From a bacterium (GTDB lineage: Bacteria; Lindowbacteria; 2-12-FULL-62-27): a stretch of 44,189 nt of DNA. Positions within the stretch are counted from its first letter, which is position 1. The number at the start of each line of letters is the position of its first letter. Under the pieces are notes generated by a model that saw only the letters and a list, made by a program, of their open reading frames with translations, made no database searches and had not been told where the DNA came from. Where the stretch lies: the NCBI GenBank assembly GCA_016202645.1, contig JACQOF010000093.1, forward strand, positions 1 to 44,189, in the 5' to 3' direction. Made by a program: the position numbers and the translations under genes. Of the stretch, positions 35,117 to 44,189 are shown one piece after another.

Positions 35117-36191
35117 TCTGCTTCGCCTTGTGTACGATTTCGCTTTCGGGGTTGTTTACCTCTTCCCCCCTTGAGGGGGAAGCTGGATGGGGGGTTCCCG
35201 CGGGGTGTACCCCCCTCCCGGCCTCCCCCTCAAGGGGGGAGGAGAGAACACTCCAGACCTTGAAAAACTGCGCCGTCTCCGCCACGTCGTGAACCCTCAG
35301 ATACCGGACGCCCTTCCCGGCCGCCCATGCGGCGGCGGCAAGACTGCCGGGGAGACGGTCCTCCGGAGATTGCGGATTGCGGATTGCGGATTGCGAATTT
35401 AAATCTGCAATCCGAAATCCACAATTCGCAATCCCATGAATGAAAGATTTTCTGGAGCAGCCGAGGAAGATCGGGCGGGCGAGGGCGTGGAGATTGTCGA
35501 GGTTCCGAAGAATTTCGATATTGTGTTCGAGGGTTTTGCCAAAACCGATGCCCGGATCCAGGAGGATGTTGGATTCATCGCCGCCGGCTTTCACGAAGGC
35601 GTCGATTTTTGATTCAAAAAATCCGAGCAGTTCCTCCCAGAGATTCTCGTAGACCGGCGCGCGCTGCATATCGCGCGGGGTTCCTTTCATGTGATTGATC
35701 ACGACCGGGCATCCCGCGCGGGCCGCGACGCCGAGGCTCGCCGGGTCGAGGCTGAACCCCGCGACTTCGTTGATGCGGGAGGCGCCGGCGTCCAAAGCCG
35801 CTTCCGCCACCGCCGCGCGGAACGTATCGACGCTGACGACCGATTCAGGGCGAGATTGCATAAGCTCCCGGATCACGGGCACGACGCGGCGGATTTCCTC
35901 CTCGACTGGAATTTCCTCCGATCCCGGGCGGGTTGACATTCCGCCGACGTCGACCCAGGCGGCGCCTTCCTCAAAGAGTTCGCGCCCGCGGCGCACCGCA
36001 TCCTCGAGGGACGCGTAGCGGCCGCCGTCGTAGAAAGAGTCCGGGGTGACGTTGAGGATGCCGACTAGTTCGGGGAAGCCCTGGAGACCCACCCCCCTCC
36101 CGGCCTCCCCCTCAAGGGGGGAGGAGGAAAGAGAGGAGGATGAAGTTGGAACGGGAGACGGGTGGGACAAAACCGGAGAGCGGCGGATCAT
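35109..36191 (-). CDS. folP: dihydropteroate synthase FolP carrying repeat-derived insertions
   Basis: A folate-pathway enzyme joining p-aminobenzoate to dihydropterin pyrophosphate. The core is intact: LVGILNVTPDSFYDGGRY, DVGGMSTRPGSEEI, SVDTF, INEVAGF, INHMKGTPRDMQ, LDPGIGFGKTLEHNI, LGCSRKSFI and RVHDVAETAQ. At 360 aa it is about 80 residues longer than usual. The excess is repeat-encoded: SSSPLEGEAGRGV before the first strand, CGFRIADLNSQSAIRNPQS before the final helix, and SSPLEGEAGRGVHPAG with TPHPASPSRGEE in the C-terminal tail. ATG 36191 is chosen; it lies three bases after the ftsH stop. A start further downstream would remove the first insert. Its stop overlaps the PilZ gene. Confidence 0.9.
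   Translation of the reverse strand: MIRRSPVLSHPSPVPTSSSSLSSSPLEGEAGRGVGLQGFPELVGILNVTPDSFYDGGRYASLEDAVRRGRELFEEGAAWVDVGGMSTRPGSEEIPVEEEIRRVVPVIRELMQSRPESVVSVDTFRAAVAEAALDAGASRINEVAGFSLDPASLGVAARAGCPVVINHMKGTPRDMQRAPVYENLWEELLGFFESKIDAFVKAGGDESNILLDPGIGFGKTLEHNIEILRNLDNLHALARPIFLGCSRKSFIHGIANCGFRIADLNSQSAIRNPQSPEDRLPGSLAAAAWAAGKGVRYLRVHDVAETAQFFKVWSVLSSPLEGEAGRGVHPAGTPHPASPSRGEEVNNPESEIVHKAKQND
35163..35246. repeat. dispersed palindromic element in folP, complete copy
   Basis: The arms TTCCCCCCTTGAGGGGGA (from 35163) and its near-complement ending CTCAAGGGGGGAGGA (to 35243) enclose a 40-base middle with CCCGCGGGG. Its right half is almost identical to 36090-36126. Translated as SPLEGEAGRGVHPAG and TPHPASPSRGEE at the folP C-terminus. 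Confidence 0.85.
35367..35434. repeat. inverted array of heptamers in folP
   Basis: AGATTGC plus three exact GGATTGC units (35367-35394), then GAATTTAAAT as centre, then GCAATCC, GAAATCC, ACAATTC and GCAATCC (35407-35434) in inverse orientation. The block folds as a perfect-to-near-perfect hairpin and is translated as the loop IANCGFRIADL through SAIRNPQS. Confidence 0.85.
36090..36126. repeat. half copy of the folP palindromic element
   Basis: The sequence from ACCCCCCTCCCGGCCTCCCC through CTCAAGGGGGGAGGAGG repeats 35210-35246 with at most one difference, in the same orientation. It sits at the folP 5' end and encodes SPLEGEAGRGVG. Confidence 0.85.
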
Positions 36192-36193
36192 GA

Positions 36194-38413
<2,220 letters not shown>

Positions 38414-38425
38414 GCCGACCCCCGA

Positions 38426-39001
38426 TCAGAGCAATTTTCCGGCCGCCTGGAGCGGTTCGAGGGCCCCGGGTTTCACCGAAAAAATGTAGGGAACCCCCCG
38501 GAAATGTTCGAGGTAATCGAGGCCATATCCGACGAGGAACGTATCGGGCGCGACGAGGCCCGTGTAATCCGGTTTCAAGTCGACTTTCCGGTGGGAAGGT
38601 TTGTCCAGGAGCGCGCAGATTTTAACAGAGCGGGGATGCCTGGCCTCGAGGGTTTTTTTAAGCTGTTTGAAGGTCAGTCCCGTGTCAATCACGTCCTCCA
38701 CAATGAGCACGTCTTTGCCTTCGACGTTCTGCCGAAGGTCGGTCTCGATCCGGACGACGCCGGAAGAAGTCGACGCGTCGCCGTAGCTGGCCACCGCCAT
38801 GAAGTCGATGGTGTGTGGGATGCGGATGACGCGGGAGAGATCAGACAGAAAAACATACGCGCCGCGGAGAATCCCCACGAGGAGCAGGGCCGAGCCTTCG
38901 TAGTCCCGGCTGATTTTCCGGCCCAGTTCCTTGACCGCCTTCTCGATGGCGGCCTGATCATAAATCACTTTGTCCTGAATCTCTTTTAACTCCAGCATCA
39001 T
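38426..39001 (-). CDS. hpt: hypoxanthine phosphoribosyltransferase Hpt
   Basis: A 191-aa purine salvage enzyme that makes IMP or GMP from PRPP. The PRPP loop reads VLIVEDVIDTGLTF, the flexible loop is near MAVASYGDASTSSGVV and the purine site lies in the C-terminal DTFLVGYGLDYLEHFRGVPY. Length is normal. The first two codons are ATGATG; the starts at 39001 and 38998 are nearly equal, and the gene overlaps the tilS stop. The tilS-hpt-ftsH order is conserved in many bacteria. Confidence 0.95.
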   Translation of the reverse strand: MMLELKEIQDKVIYDQAAIEKAVKELGRKISRDYEGSALLLVGILRGAYVFLSDLSRVIRIPHTIDFMAVASYGDASTSSGVVRIETDLRQNVEGKDVLIVEDVIDTGLTFKQLKKTLEARHPRSVKICALLDKPSHRKVDLKPDYTGLVAPDTFLVGYGLDYLEHFRGVPYIFSVKPGALEPLQAAGKLL

Positions 39002-40059
39002 CGGCTTTGAAATTTGACCAGCTCCTTGTCAATGTGAAGCCGGCGCCCGGCCGGCAAAGAAAACACGGATGTCCCCGGACCCGCAATCGCCCGGGCCGCC
39101 GCGCGCAGGGACGTGTGCCCGCCCAGAAGGCCCGGCCCCCCCATGAGGCGGTCGGCCCGTAGAAGGATGCGCGCCAGGATCCCCGGCGGCCAGCGCTTAA
39201 GCCGGGCGCGGTCGAGGGACAAAGACCGCAAAAATCCATTTTCGCTCCTGGCCTTGCCGCCTGTCAAGGCGTCGAGAGCGGATGAAGCCAGCGCCGAAAG
39301 AGCGGCGTCCTCCTCCTCGAGGGCCTCGATGCCGGCGGCGATCGCCGGGCGGAAGGCCGGATGGATTTCCTCGAGAAGAGGGATGAGATCAAGCCGGATG
39401 CGGTTGCGAAGGTACCGGCGGTCGAGATTGGTCGAATCCTCATGGAAGCGGACGCACTCCGATTCCGCGTACCGCCGGACCTGGTCGCGGGTGAAGGGAA
39501 GAAAGGGCCGGACAAGGAGGAGAGGGGAACTCCGGCTGCGCGAAAGACGGATCGATTCGGCCGCGCGGAGACTCGAAAGGCCGCGGCTTCCGCTGCCTCG
39601 GAAGAGAAACAGAAAAAATGTCTCGATGCGGTCGTCGAGATGATGCGCGGTCGCGACGCAGGAGAGCTTGTGCCGGCGGACGGCCTTTCGAAAAAATTCC
39701 AGACGAGCCGCGCGCCCTGCCGCTTCCGTTCCGCCGCGCCGTTTGATTCTCGCGCGGGCGACGACAAGCGGCGCCCGGACGCGACGCGCAAGCGCCTTGA
39801 GCGCGCGGATGTCCTCGGCGCGCTCGGCGGGCGGGCGGATGCCATGGTCGAGATGGAGAAGCACGAGCCGCTGGATGCCGAGCGCCGGTCCAAACCGGCC
39901 GAGAGCCGCCGCGAGCGCGGATGAATCCCGGCCGGCGGAGACGGCGACGCCGACGCGCGCCGTGTCCCCGATCCGCGGCGAGATCGCCCGGCGCCAATAG
40001 TGGAGAAATTTCGGCACGAACCCGCGGTCCGGGAGGGGGGAAGAGTTTATCGGTTTCAT
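38998..40059 (-). CDS. tilS: tRNA(Ile)-lysidine synthase TilS
   Basis: A 353-aa PP-loop ATPase that adds lysine to C34 of the CAU-anticodon isoleucine tRNA. The P-loop region is VGVAVSAGRDSSALAAAL, where the usual SGGxDS reads SAGRDS, a conservative change worth noting. HLDHGIRPPAERAEDIRAL, VATAHHLDDRIETFFLFLFR and DSTNLDRRYLRNRIRLDLIP are hallmarks of TilS. The C-terminal part is long and basic, with AGRRLHIDKELVKF at its end. The start is taken at ATG 40059; the frame is open further, but without support. It is the first gene of the long minus-strand run and is divergent from rodA. Confidence 0.92.
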   Translation of the reverse strand: MKPINSSPLPDRGFVPKFLHYWRRAISPRIGDTARVGVAVSAGRDSSALAAALGRFGPALGIQRLVLLHLDHGIRPPAERAEDIRALKALARRVRAPLVVARARIKRRGGTEAAGRAARLEFFRKAVRRHKLSCVATAHHLDDRIETFFLFLFRGSGSRGLSSLRAAESIRLSRSRSSPLLLVRPFLPFTRDQVRRYAESECVRFHEDSTNLDRRYLRNRIRLDLIPLLEEIHPAFRPAIAAGIEALEEEDAALSALASSALDALTGGKARSENGFLRSLSLDRARLKRWPPGILARILLRADRLMGGPGLLGGHTSLRAAARAIAGPGTSVFSLPAGRRLHIDKELVKFQSR

Positions 40060-40114
40060 GCCAATCAGATTATCTCTTCCCCCGCCCCATAATCCAGTGA
40101 TATAAGCGGAGGCG

Positions 40115-41422
40115 ATGCGTCTTTCGGAATTCCGGATTGATTCCCTGTTTCTGTTCAGCCTGACGGCGGCGGTTTTGTTCGGACTGCTCAACCTCTACAG
40201 CGCGGCGGGCGGGCAGGACGCGTTTTTCCGGCAGGCGGCGGCGACGGTCATCGGGGCGGCGATCTGCGTTGTTTTCGCCCATACCGACTACCGCCTGCTC
40301 CGGCGGTACAGTTTTTTTCTGTATCTGGCGGGACTGGCGGTTCTGGCGCTGACCTGGAAATTCGGCCATGAAGTGAAATCGACCCGGTCGTGGATTGACC
40401 TGGGCCTCTTTTCGGTTCAACCGTCAGAACTCTTCAAGGCGCTCTTTATCCTCCAAGTCGCGGCCTATCTTGGGAAAATGCGGCCGGAAGAGCGGGCCGG
40501 CATTCTGCGCGGTCTTCTTTGGCCGGCCGCCCTCATGGCATTTCCGGTAGGGCTTGTGCTTCTTCAGCGGGACGTGGGCACCGCGGTCGTTTACGTGCCG
40601 GTTTTTCTCACGATGCTTCTGATGGCCGACCTCCATTTTTCCCTCATCGGATTTCTCACCCTGATCGGCGGCGTCGCGGGCGCGCGGATCTGCGCGCAGG
40701 TGTTCCGGCAGAGCGGACTTGGGCCGGCGCCGCTTCTTCTGGACCTCATTTCCCGGCCGCCTTCCCTGATGATTTTTTTGGCGGGGCTGGCCGTGGGCGG
40801 GGTGCTGATCCTGATTCGCCTGCGGCGAAGCCGTCGGGGCGGGGCGCTGGTTCGTCTTGGAATGCTGGTCTGGCTCATCGTGTTCAGCGGAGTTTGGATG
40901 GGAGATCGGGTCTACACATCTCTAAAACCCCACCAGAAGACCCGGATCGCAGCGTTTTTCATGCCGCACATTGATCCACACGGATCGTCCTACCAGGCCC
41001 AGCAGGCCCAGATCGCCGTCGGGTCCGGCGGGATCTTCGGCCGGGGATATCTCAAGGGAACCCAGAAGCGGCTTGGATTTCTTCCGGAACAGACAACCGA
41101 CTTCGCGTACAGCGTCCTCGCCGAGGAATGGGGGTTTGCCGGCAGCGCGCTGATGCTGCTCTTGTACGGATGCCTGATCGGCGCCGCGCTGGAAATCGCC
41201 CGGAACGCGACGGAACTATACGGGTGTCTCCTGTCGGTGGGCGCCGCCTCCGTCTATTTCGTGCACGTGGCGGTCGGCACGGCGATGAACCTGGGCGTGT
41301 TTCCCGTGGTCGGAATTCCGATGCCGTTTCTTTCCTACGGCGGATCCGCGCAGGTCCTCAATTTCGCGCTGGCCGGGCTGATCCTCTCCGTGTCCAAGCA
41401 CCGGAGGCTGCTGGCCGCCTGA
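40115..41422 (+). CDS. rodA: SEDS-family glycosyltransferase, RodA-like
   Basis: A 435-aa polytopic membrane protein with about 10 helices. SEDS proteins polymerise peptidoglycan glycan strands together with a class B penicillin-binding protein. Hallmarks are RSWIDLGLFSVQPSELFKAL, LLQRDVGTAVVYVP, IGSGG-like VGSGGIFGRGYLKGT, LGFLPEQTTDFAYSVLAEEW and the closing NLGVFPVVGIPMPFLSYGGS. The central loop between helices 7 and 8 (GSSYQAQQAQIAVGSG) fits RodA better than FtsW, but the split is not certain. GGAGGCG lies just upstream of ATG 40115. No pbp2 or mreBCD gene is adjacent here. Confidence 0.9.
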   Translation: MRLSEFRIDSLFLFSLTAAVLFGLLNLYSAAGGQDAFFRQAAATVIGAAICVVFAHTDYRLLRRYSFFLYLAGLAVLALTWKFGHEVKSTRSWIDLGLFSVQPSELFKALFILQVAAYLGKMRPEERAGILRGLLWPAALMAFPVGLVLLQRDVGTAVVYVPVFLTMLLMADLHFSLIGFLTLIGGVAGARICAQVFRQSGLGPAPLLLDLISRPPSLMIFLAGLAVGGVLILIRLRRSRRGGALVRLGMLVWLIVFSGVWMGDRVYTSLKPHQKTRIAAFFMPHIDPHGSSYQAQQAQIAVGSGGIFGRGYLKGTQKRLGFLPEQTTDFAYSVLAEEWGFAGSALMLLLYGCLIGAALEIARNATELYGCLLSVGAASVYFVHVAVGTAMNLGVFPVVGIPMPFLSYGGSAQVLNFALAGLILSVSKHRRLLAA

Positions 41423-41461
41423 CGGATTGATTTGCGGGAAGATCGGGGCGATACTGGGCGC

Positions 41462-42094
41462 GTGGAACTGACTCTGGGCGCGCTTGGAGTTCTGGCGCTG
41501 GTGGTCTTGCTGGATGCAGCGATCCGTCGTTCGTGGCGGCCTTGGCAGGTTCGGGCAGCCGGGACGCTGGTGATTCTCACGATGGCGGGAACGCTGGCGG
41601 GGATGGTATGGCGGCCTCAGGCGATTGCCGGGATCCTGATGGCGCTGGCTTGCGCGAACGCCTTCATCGCCTTTCAACGCGCGCGGTCTTTTCGGGAGAT
41701 TTCCAGGCTCGAAACGGACAGCCGGGAGGCGCCCTACGAGCAGTTTGTCAATACTTTTCTCGGATACCTCGACCGCGGGGACGCGGACACACTGGAGTTT
41801 GAATTCCGAAACTGGCGGATGGAAATCCGGTTCAAGAAGGCCGGGCAGACCCTGCCCGTCATCGATACGCCGTTTCACATGATCCTTCAAATCAAACGGC
41901 TCTTCGACGCCGCCACGGTCCGGAATCCGAAAACCGGCGACCGGCGCGCGCGATACGTGGCGCAGGGCATCCTGTACGATTTTTCGTCCGAAGACGACAG
42001 CGGCACGCTGCTCCGTCTGACTCTGCGCGAAAAACGCGCGGCGACCCCGGAAGAAACCCGGGCTTTTGACAGTCTCCTCTCTTCCGTGCGATGA
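41462..42094 (+). CDS. membrane-anchored protein of unknown function
   Basis: A 210-aa protein with two N-terminal membrane helices (LTLGALGVLALVVLLDAAI and AAGTLVILTMAGTLAGMVW, then IAGILMALACANAFIAF) and a soluble C-terminal domain of about 130 residues (for example EQFVNTFLGYLDRGDADTLE, MEIRFKKAGQTLPVIDTPFH, RYVAQGILYDFSSEDDSGTL). I do not recognise the family; the C-terminal stretch has a slight look of ASD-HIEP-type strands from secretion ATPases, which is too weak to call. GTG 41462 is used; TTG 41432 is possible. It follows rodA by 39 bp and precedes mrp by 7 bp. Confidence 0.7.
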   Translation: MELTLGALGVLALVVLLDAAIRRSWRPWQVRAAGTLVILTMAGTLAGMVWRPQAIAGILMALACANAFIAFQRARSFREISRLETDSREAPYEQFVNTFLGYLDRGDADTLEFEFRNWRMEIRFKKAGQTLPVIDTPFHMILQIKRLFDAATVRNPKTGDRRARYVAQGILYDFSSEDDSGTLLRLTLREKRAATPEETRAFDSLLSSVR

Positions 42095-42101
42095 TGCTGC
42101 C

Positions 42102-43190
42102 ATGACTTCCAACACCTTGACCGAATCCGACGTCCTAAACGCGCTCCGAAATATCGAAGACCCCGATCTTCACCAGGACATCGTGTCCCTGGGGTTCGTG
42201 AAGAACGTGCGGATCGACGGGGGAAAGGTTTCCTTCGTCATCGAGATGACGACGCCCGCATGTCCCGTCCGGGAAAAGTTCCAGACGGAGGCGACGCGGC
42301 TCGTCGGGCAACTTCCGGGTGTTGCCGCCGTCGACGTCCAGATGACCTCGCAGGTGAGACCGAGCCGCGCCGAAACAAAAAATGATCTCATCCCGGGCGT
42401 GCGGAACGTCGTCCCGGTGGCCAGCGGCAAGGGCGGGGTCGGCAAATCCACCGTCAGCGCGAACCTGGCGATTGCTCTGGCCGGCATGGGCGCGAAGGTC
42501 GGGTTGATGGACGCCGACATTTACGGTCCGAGCATCCCGATGATTCTGGGCGTGAAGGACGGCCCGGAAGTCATCGAGAGCGACCGCCGGATCATTCCGC
42601 CGGAAGCGCACGGGATCAAGGTCATCTCGATGGGATTTTTTCTGGAGGAAGGCCAGGCCATCATCTGGCGCGGGCCGATGCTCATCCAGATGATCCAGCA
42701 ATTTCTCGGGGACGTCCAGTGGGGGGAACTCGACTATCTTCTCGTCGACCTCCCACCGGGCACCGGCGACATCCAGCTCAGTCTCTGCCAGAAAATTCCG
42801 CTCACCGGCGCGGTGATTGTCTCGACCCCGCAGGACGTGGCGCTGAAAGTCGCGCAGAAGGCGATCGATCTTTTCCGGACACTGAAGTGTCCCATCCTCG
42901 GCATCATCGAAAACATGAGTCATTTCATCTGCCGGCACTGCGGCGAGCGCGAAGAAGTTTTCGGAAACGGCGGCGCGCGCCGGGCCGCGGCGGACCTCGA
43001 CATCCCCTTTCTCGGCGAAATCCCCCTGGCAACCGAAATCCGGACCGCATCCGACCTCGGCCGGCCGATCCTCCTCGAAGACCCGGAGTCTCCGTACGCG
43101 AAGGCCTTCCGGCGCGTGGCCGAGGACATGGCCGCGCAAATCAGCGTCCAGAACATGAGCGGGGCCGGCCCGGTCAAAATCACTTTTTGA
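42102..43190 (+). CDS. mrp: Mrp/ApbC-type P-loop ATPase, iron-sulfur carrier
   Basis: A 362-aa protein that carries and transfers iron-sulfur clusters. The N-terminal DUF59/MIP18-like domain (about 8-85; LRNIEDPDLHQDIVSLGFVK, TTPACPVREKFQTEA) precedes a deviant Walker A ATPase with VASGKGGVGKSTVSANLAI (Lys115), LMDADIYGPSIPMILG and LLVDLPPGTGDIQLSL. The cluster-binding CxxC is in HFICRHCGEREEVFG. Length is typical. ATG 42102 is used, with the start seven bases after the previous stop. Confidence 0.95.
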   Translation: MTSNTLTESDVLNALRNIEDPDLHQDIVSLGFVKNVRIDGGKVSFVIEMTTPACPVREKFQTEATRLVGQLPGVAAVDVQMTSQVRPSRAETKNDLIPGVRNVVPVASGKGGVGKSTVSANLAIALAGMGAKVGLMDADIYGPSIPMILGVKDGPEVIESDRRIIPPEAHGIKVISMGFFLEEGQAIIWRGPMLIQMIQQFLGDVQWGELDYLLVDLPPGTGDIQLSLCQKIPLTGAVIVSTPQDVALKVAQKAIDLFRTLKCPILGIIENMSHFICRHCGEREEVFGNGGARRAAADLDIPFLGEIPLATEIRTASDLGRPILLEDPESPYAKAFRRVAEDMAAQISVQNMSGAGPVKITF

Positions 43191-43194
43191 TCCT

Positions 43195-44073
43195 GTGATC
43201 CTCGACATCCGTCACCACACTTCCTGCCGGTATGACCGGGCTGTTTCGAATGCCCGGCTGGAGCTGAGACTGTCCCCGCCGGATGGCGAGGATCAGAAAC
43301 TCCTGGACCGCTCCTTCCGCTTCACCCCCGACGCGTCGGTCGTGACGGACCGGGACACCTGGGGGAACACAGTTGAAAAAATTTGCCTGCCGGACGGGTC
43401 CGACGCATGGTCGTTCGATCTTCGGATGACGGTGCAAACCTTCCGGACGGATCCTTTCGCCGAGTACTGCAAATGGAATTTCCTCCCGGCGCCGTCCGCC
43501 CCCGGCGGATGGCCGCGCGAGGTTCGAACGTATCTCGCGTCTCCGGATGATCCGTGGGACAGCGATCCGGCTATCCGATCATGGGCGCGATCAACGGTCG
43601 ACGGGGTGCTGGGGGCATTCCGTCAAGTTCAAGCCATGATGGAACATATCCACCGGAACTTCCGGTTCGTACCGGGATCCACGGACAACCAGACTTCACC
43701 CGCAACCCTCCTCGCCCGAAAACAGGGCGTGTGCCAGGATTTCTCCAATCTCCTCATTTGCGCGGCCAGATCGATCGGAATTCCCGCGCGATATGTAAGC
43801 GGGTACGTTTATACGGGCAAAGACTCCGAAACCGCCGCGACCAATCACGCCTGGGTGGAATGTTTTTTCCCGGAAATCGGCTGGGCCGGTTTCGACCCCG
43901 CCAACGGCGCCATCGTGTCCGACGCGCACGTCCGGCTGGCCCACGGCGCGAGATTCGCCGACGCGAATCCTCTGAACGGAGTTTTTACCGGGCGCGGCGT
44001 AAATCAGCAGGTCAGGACGGCGATCCAGGTTGGAAAAGCAGGCCGTGGGGCCGGCCGTGGGGCCGGGTATTGA
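43195..44073 (+). CDS. transglutaminase-like superfamily protein
   Basis: A 292-aa protein of the bacterial transglutaminase-like (COG1305) family. The first ~150 residues form the N-terminal beta domain (DIRHHTSCRYDRAVSNARLE). The catalytic triad is Cys180 (GVCQDFSNLL), His218 (NHAWVECFF) and Asp234 (GFDPANGAI). Such enzymes are probably proteases, amidases or crosslinkers; the substrate is unknown. There is no signal peptide. GTG 43195 starts four bases after the mrp stop. The last residues, GKAGRGAGRGAGY, come from two direct copies of GGCCGTGGGGCCG and are low-complexity, and may have been altered near the adjoining insertion sequence. Confidence 0.88.
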   Translation: MILDIRHHTSCRYDRAVSNARLELRLSPPDGEDQKLLDRSFRFTPDASVVTDRDTWGNTVEKICLPDGSDAWSFDLRMTVQTFRTDPFAEYCKWNFLPAPSAPGGWPREVRTYLASPDDPWDSDPAIRSWARSTVDGVLGAFRQVQAMMEHIHRNFRFVPGSTDNQTSPATLLARKQGVCQDFSNLLICAARSIGIPARYVSGYVYTGKDSETAATNHAWVECFFPEIGWAGFDPANGAIVSDAHVRLAHGARFADANPLNGVFTGRGVNQQVRTAIQVGKAGRGAGRGAGY

Positions 44074-44093
44074 CATTATTGGTAATAAAAAAA

Positions 44094-44140
44094 GACCTCG
44101 CTTTGTGGCAGTGTTCATGACACTACACACAAAGGAGGTC
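44094..44140. promoter_or_regulatory. long hairpin that hides a ribosome-binding site and ends in a T-run on the minus strand
   Basis: GACCTC-g-CTTTGTG (44094-44107) pairs with CACAAAG-GAGGTC (44128-44140), and AGTGT (44110-44114) with ACACT (44120-44124), with loop TCATG. The 3' arm contains the Shine-Dalgarno AAAGGAGGT used by the transposase. On the minus strand the hairpin is followed by seven T bases from the A-run at 44087-44093, a terminator-like shape. Both would shield the transposase from outside transcripts. Confidence 0.7.
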
Positions 44141-44147
44141 GATCAAC

Positions 44148-44189
44148 ATGCAGAGATCGATCAAATGGATCATTGGATTGGACGCACAC
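44148..44189 (+). CDS. start of an IS110-like transposase (cut by the window edge)
   Basis: Only 14 codons are visible, MQRSIKWIIGLDAH. The 'hydrophobic-GLD-x-H' start is typical of the IS110/IS1111 DEDD transposases, where this Asp is the first catalytic residue. AAAGGAGGT precedes ATG 44148 by 8 bases. The element's left end must lie within 44074-44147, so the leader is at most 74 bp, too short for the long upstream bridge-RNA region of IS110-group elements. An IS1111-group layout is more likely. Confidence 0.6.
   Translation, partial: MQRSIKWIIGLDAH

Noticed and set aside
35367-35434. Heptamer arrays taken as a CRISPR array
   Set aside because: Units are 7 bp with no spacers, and they are translated within folP; no cas genes are present.
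40101-40106. TATAAG before rodA as a -10 box
   Set aside because: It is only about 8 bp from the start codon and overlaps the ribosome-binding site region, so a leader of normal length would not fit.

Overview
The window (44,189 bp) looks like a piece of chromosome from a GC-rich, diderm (Gram-negative-type) bacterium, with the end of an integrated mobile element on the left and the start of a transposase on the right. The diderm inference rests on a heptosyltransferase-like gene, TPR/FecR-type exported proteins and a deltaproteobacteria-like gene order (hpt-ftsH-folP-pilZ-cdaA-cdaR-glmM). A small bacterial histone-fold gene and a PilB/MshE-type ATPase fit a 'deltaproteobacteria-like' or Bdellovibrio-like lineage, but nothing here fixes the taxon. 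The one complete tRNA gene and the one tRNA fragment lack an encoded CCA end.

Left (1-5085): terminal part of an integrative element, visibly more AT-rich than the rest. It carries an unknown 492-aa protein, a ParB-domain/DNA methyltransferase fusion, an excisionase-like HTH protein and a tyrosine integrase. It ends at a 3' half of a tRNA-Val gene that should be the element's attachment site. A cluster of nested inverted repeats and 12-bp tandem repeats follows.

5.2-18 kb: mostly housekeeping and signalling. On the minus strand are a GIY-YIG protein and a hybrid histidine kinase with a degenerate receiver and a degenerate GGDEF domain. On the plus strand are a bacterial histone, an unusual cytochrome P450, a CPXCG protein, a glutathione peroxidase and a TPR protein. 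A tightly overlapping minus-strand operon follows (CBS protein, ligA, trmI, membrane protein, glycosyltransferase). Then come a plus-strand RDD membrane protein with a cyclase-like N-terminal tag, a receiver-STAS-STAS regulator, and tRNA-Leu(CAA) with a consensus promoter.

18-28.9 kb (plus strand): yggS-proC-yggT-yggU, the common deltaproteobacteria-like division-associated order. It leads into what may be a single envelope-associated locus: a degenerate PilB/MshE ATPase, a large exported TPR/CsgG-FlgT-like protein, a FecR/FN3 exported protein, a TPR protein and FapA. A TSUP permease follows.

28.9-40.06 kb (minus strand): one long, densely overlapping run, read from tilS through hpt, ftsH, folP, a PilZ protein, cdaA, cdaR, glmM and a heptosyltransferase to an alkaline-phosphatase-superfamily enzyme. 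It joins c-di-AMP synthesis, a c-di-GMP receptor, peptidoglycan precursor supply and LPS sugar transfer. Several of these conserved genes carry in-frame insertions of heptamer, octamer or palindromic repeats, the most distinctive sequence-level feature of the window.

40.1-44.2 kb (plus strand): rodA-type SEDS protein, an unknown membrane-anchored protein, an Mrp/ApbC P-loop ATPase and a transglutaminase-like protein. The window ends in the first 14 codons of an IS110-like transposase, preceded by a long hairpin that buries its ribosome-binding site.
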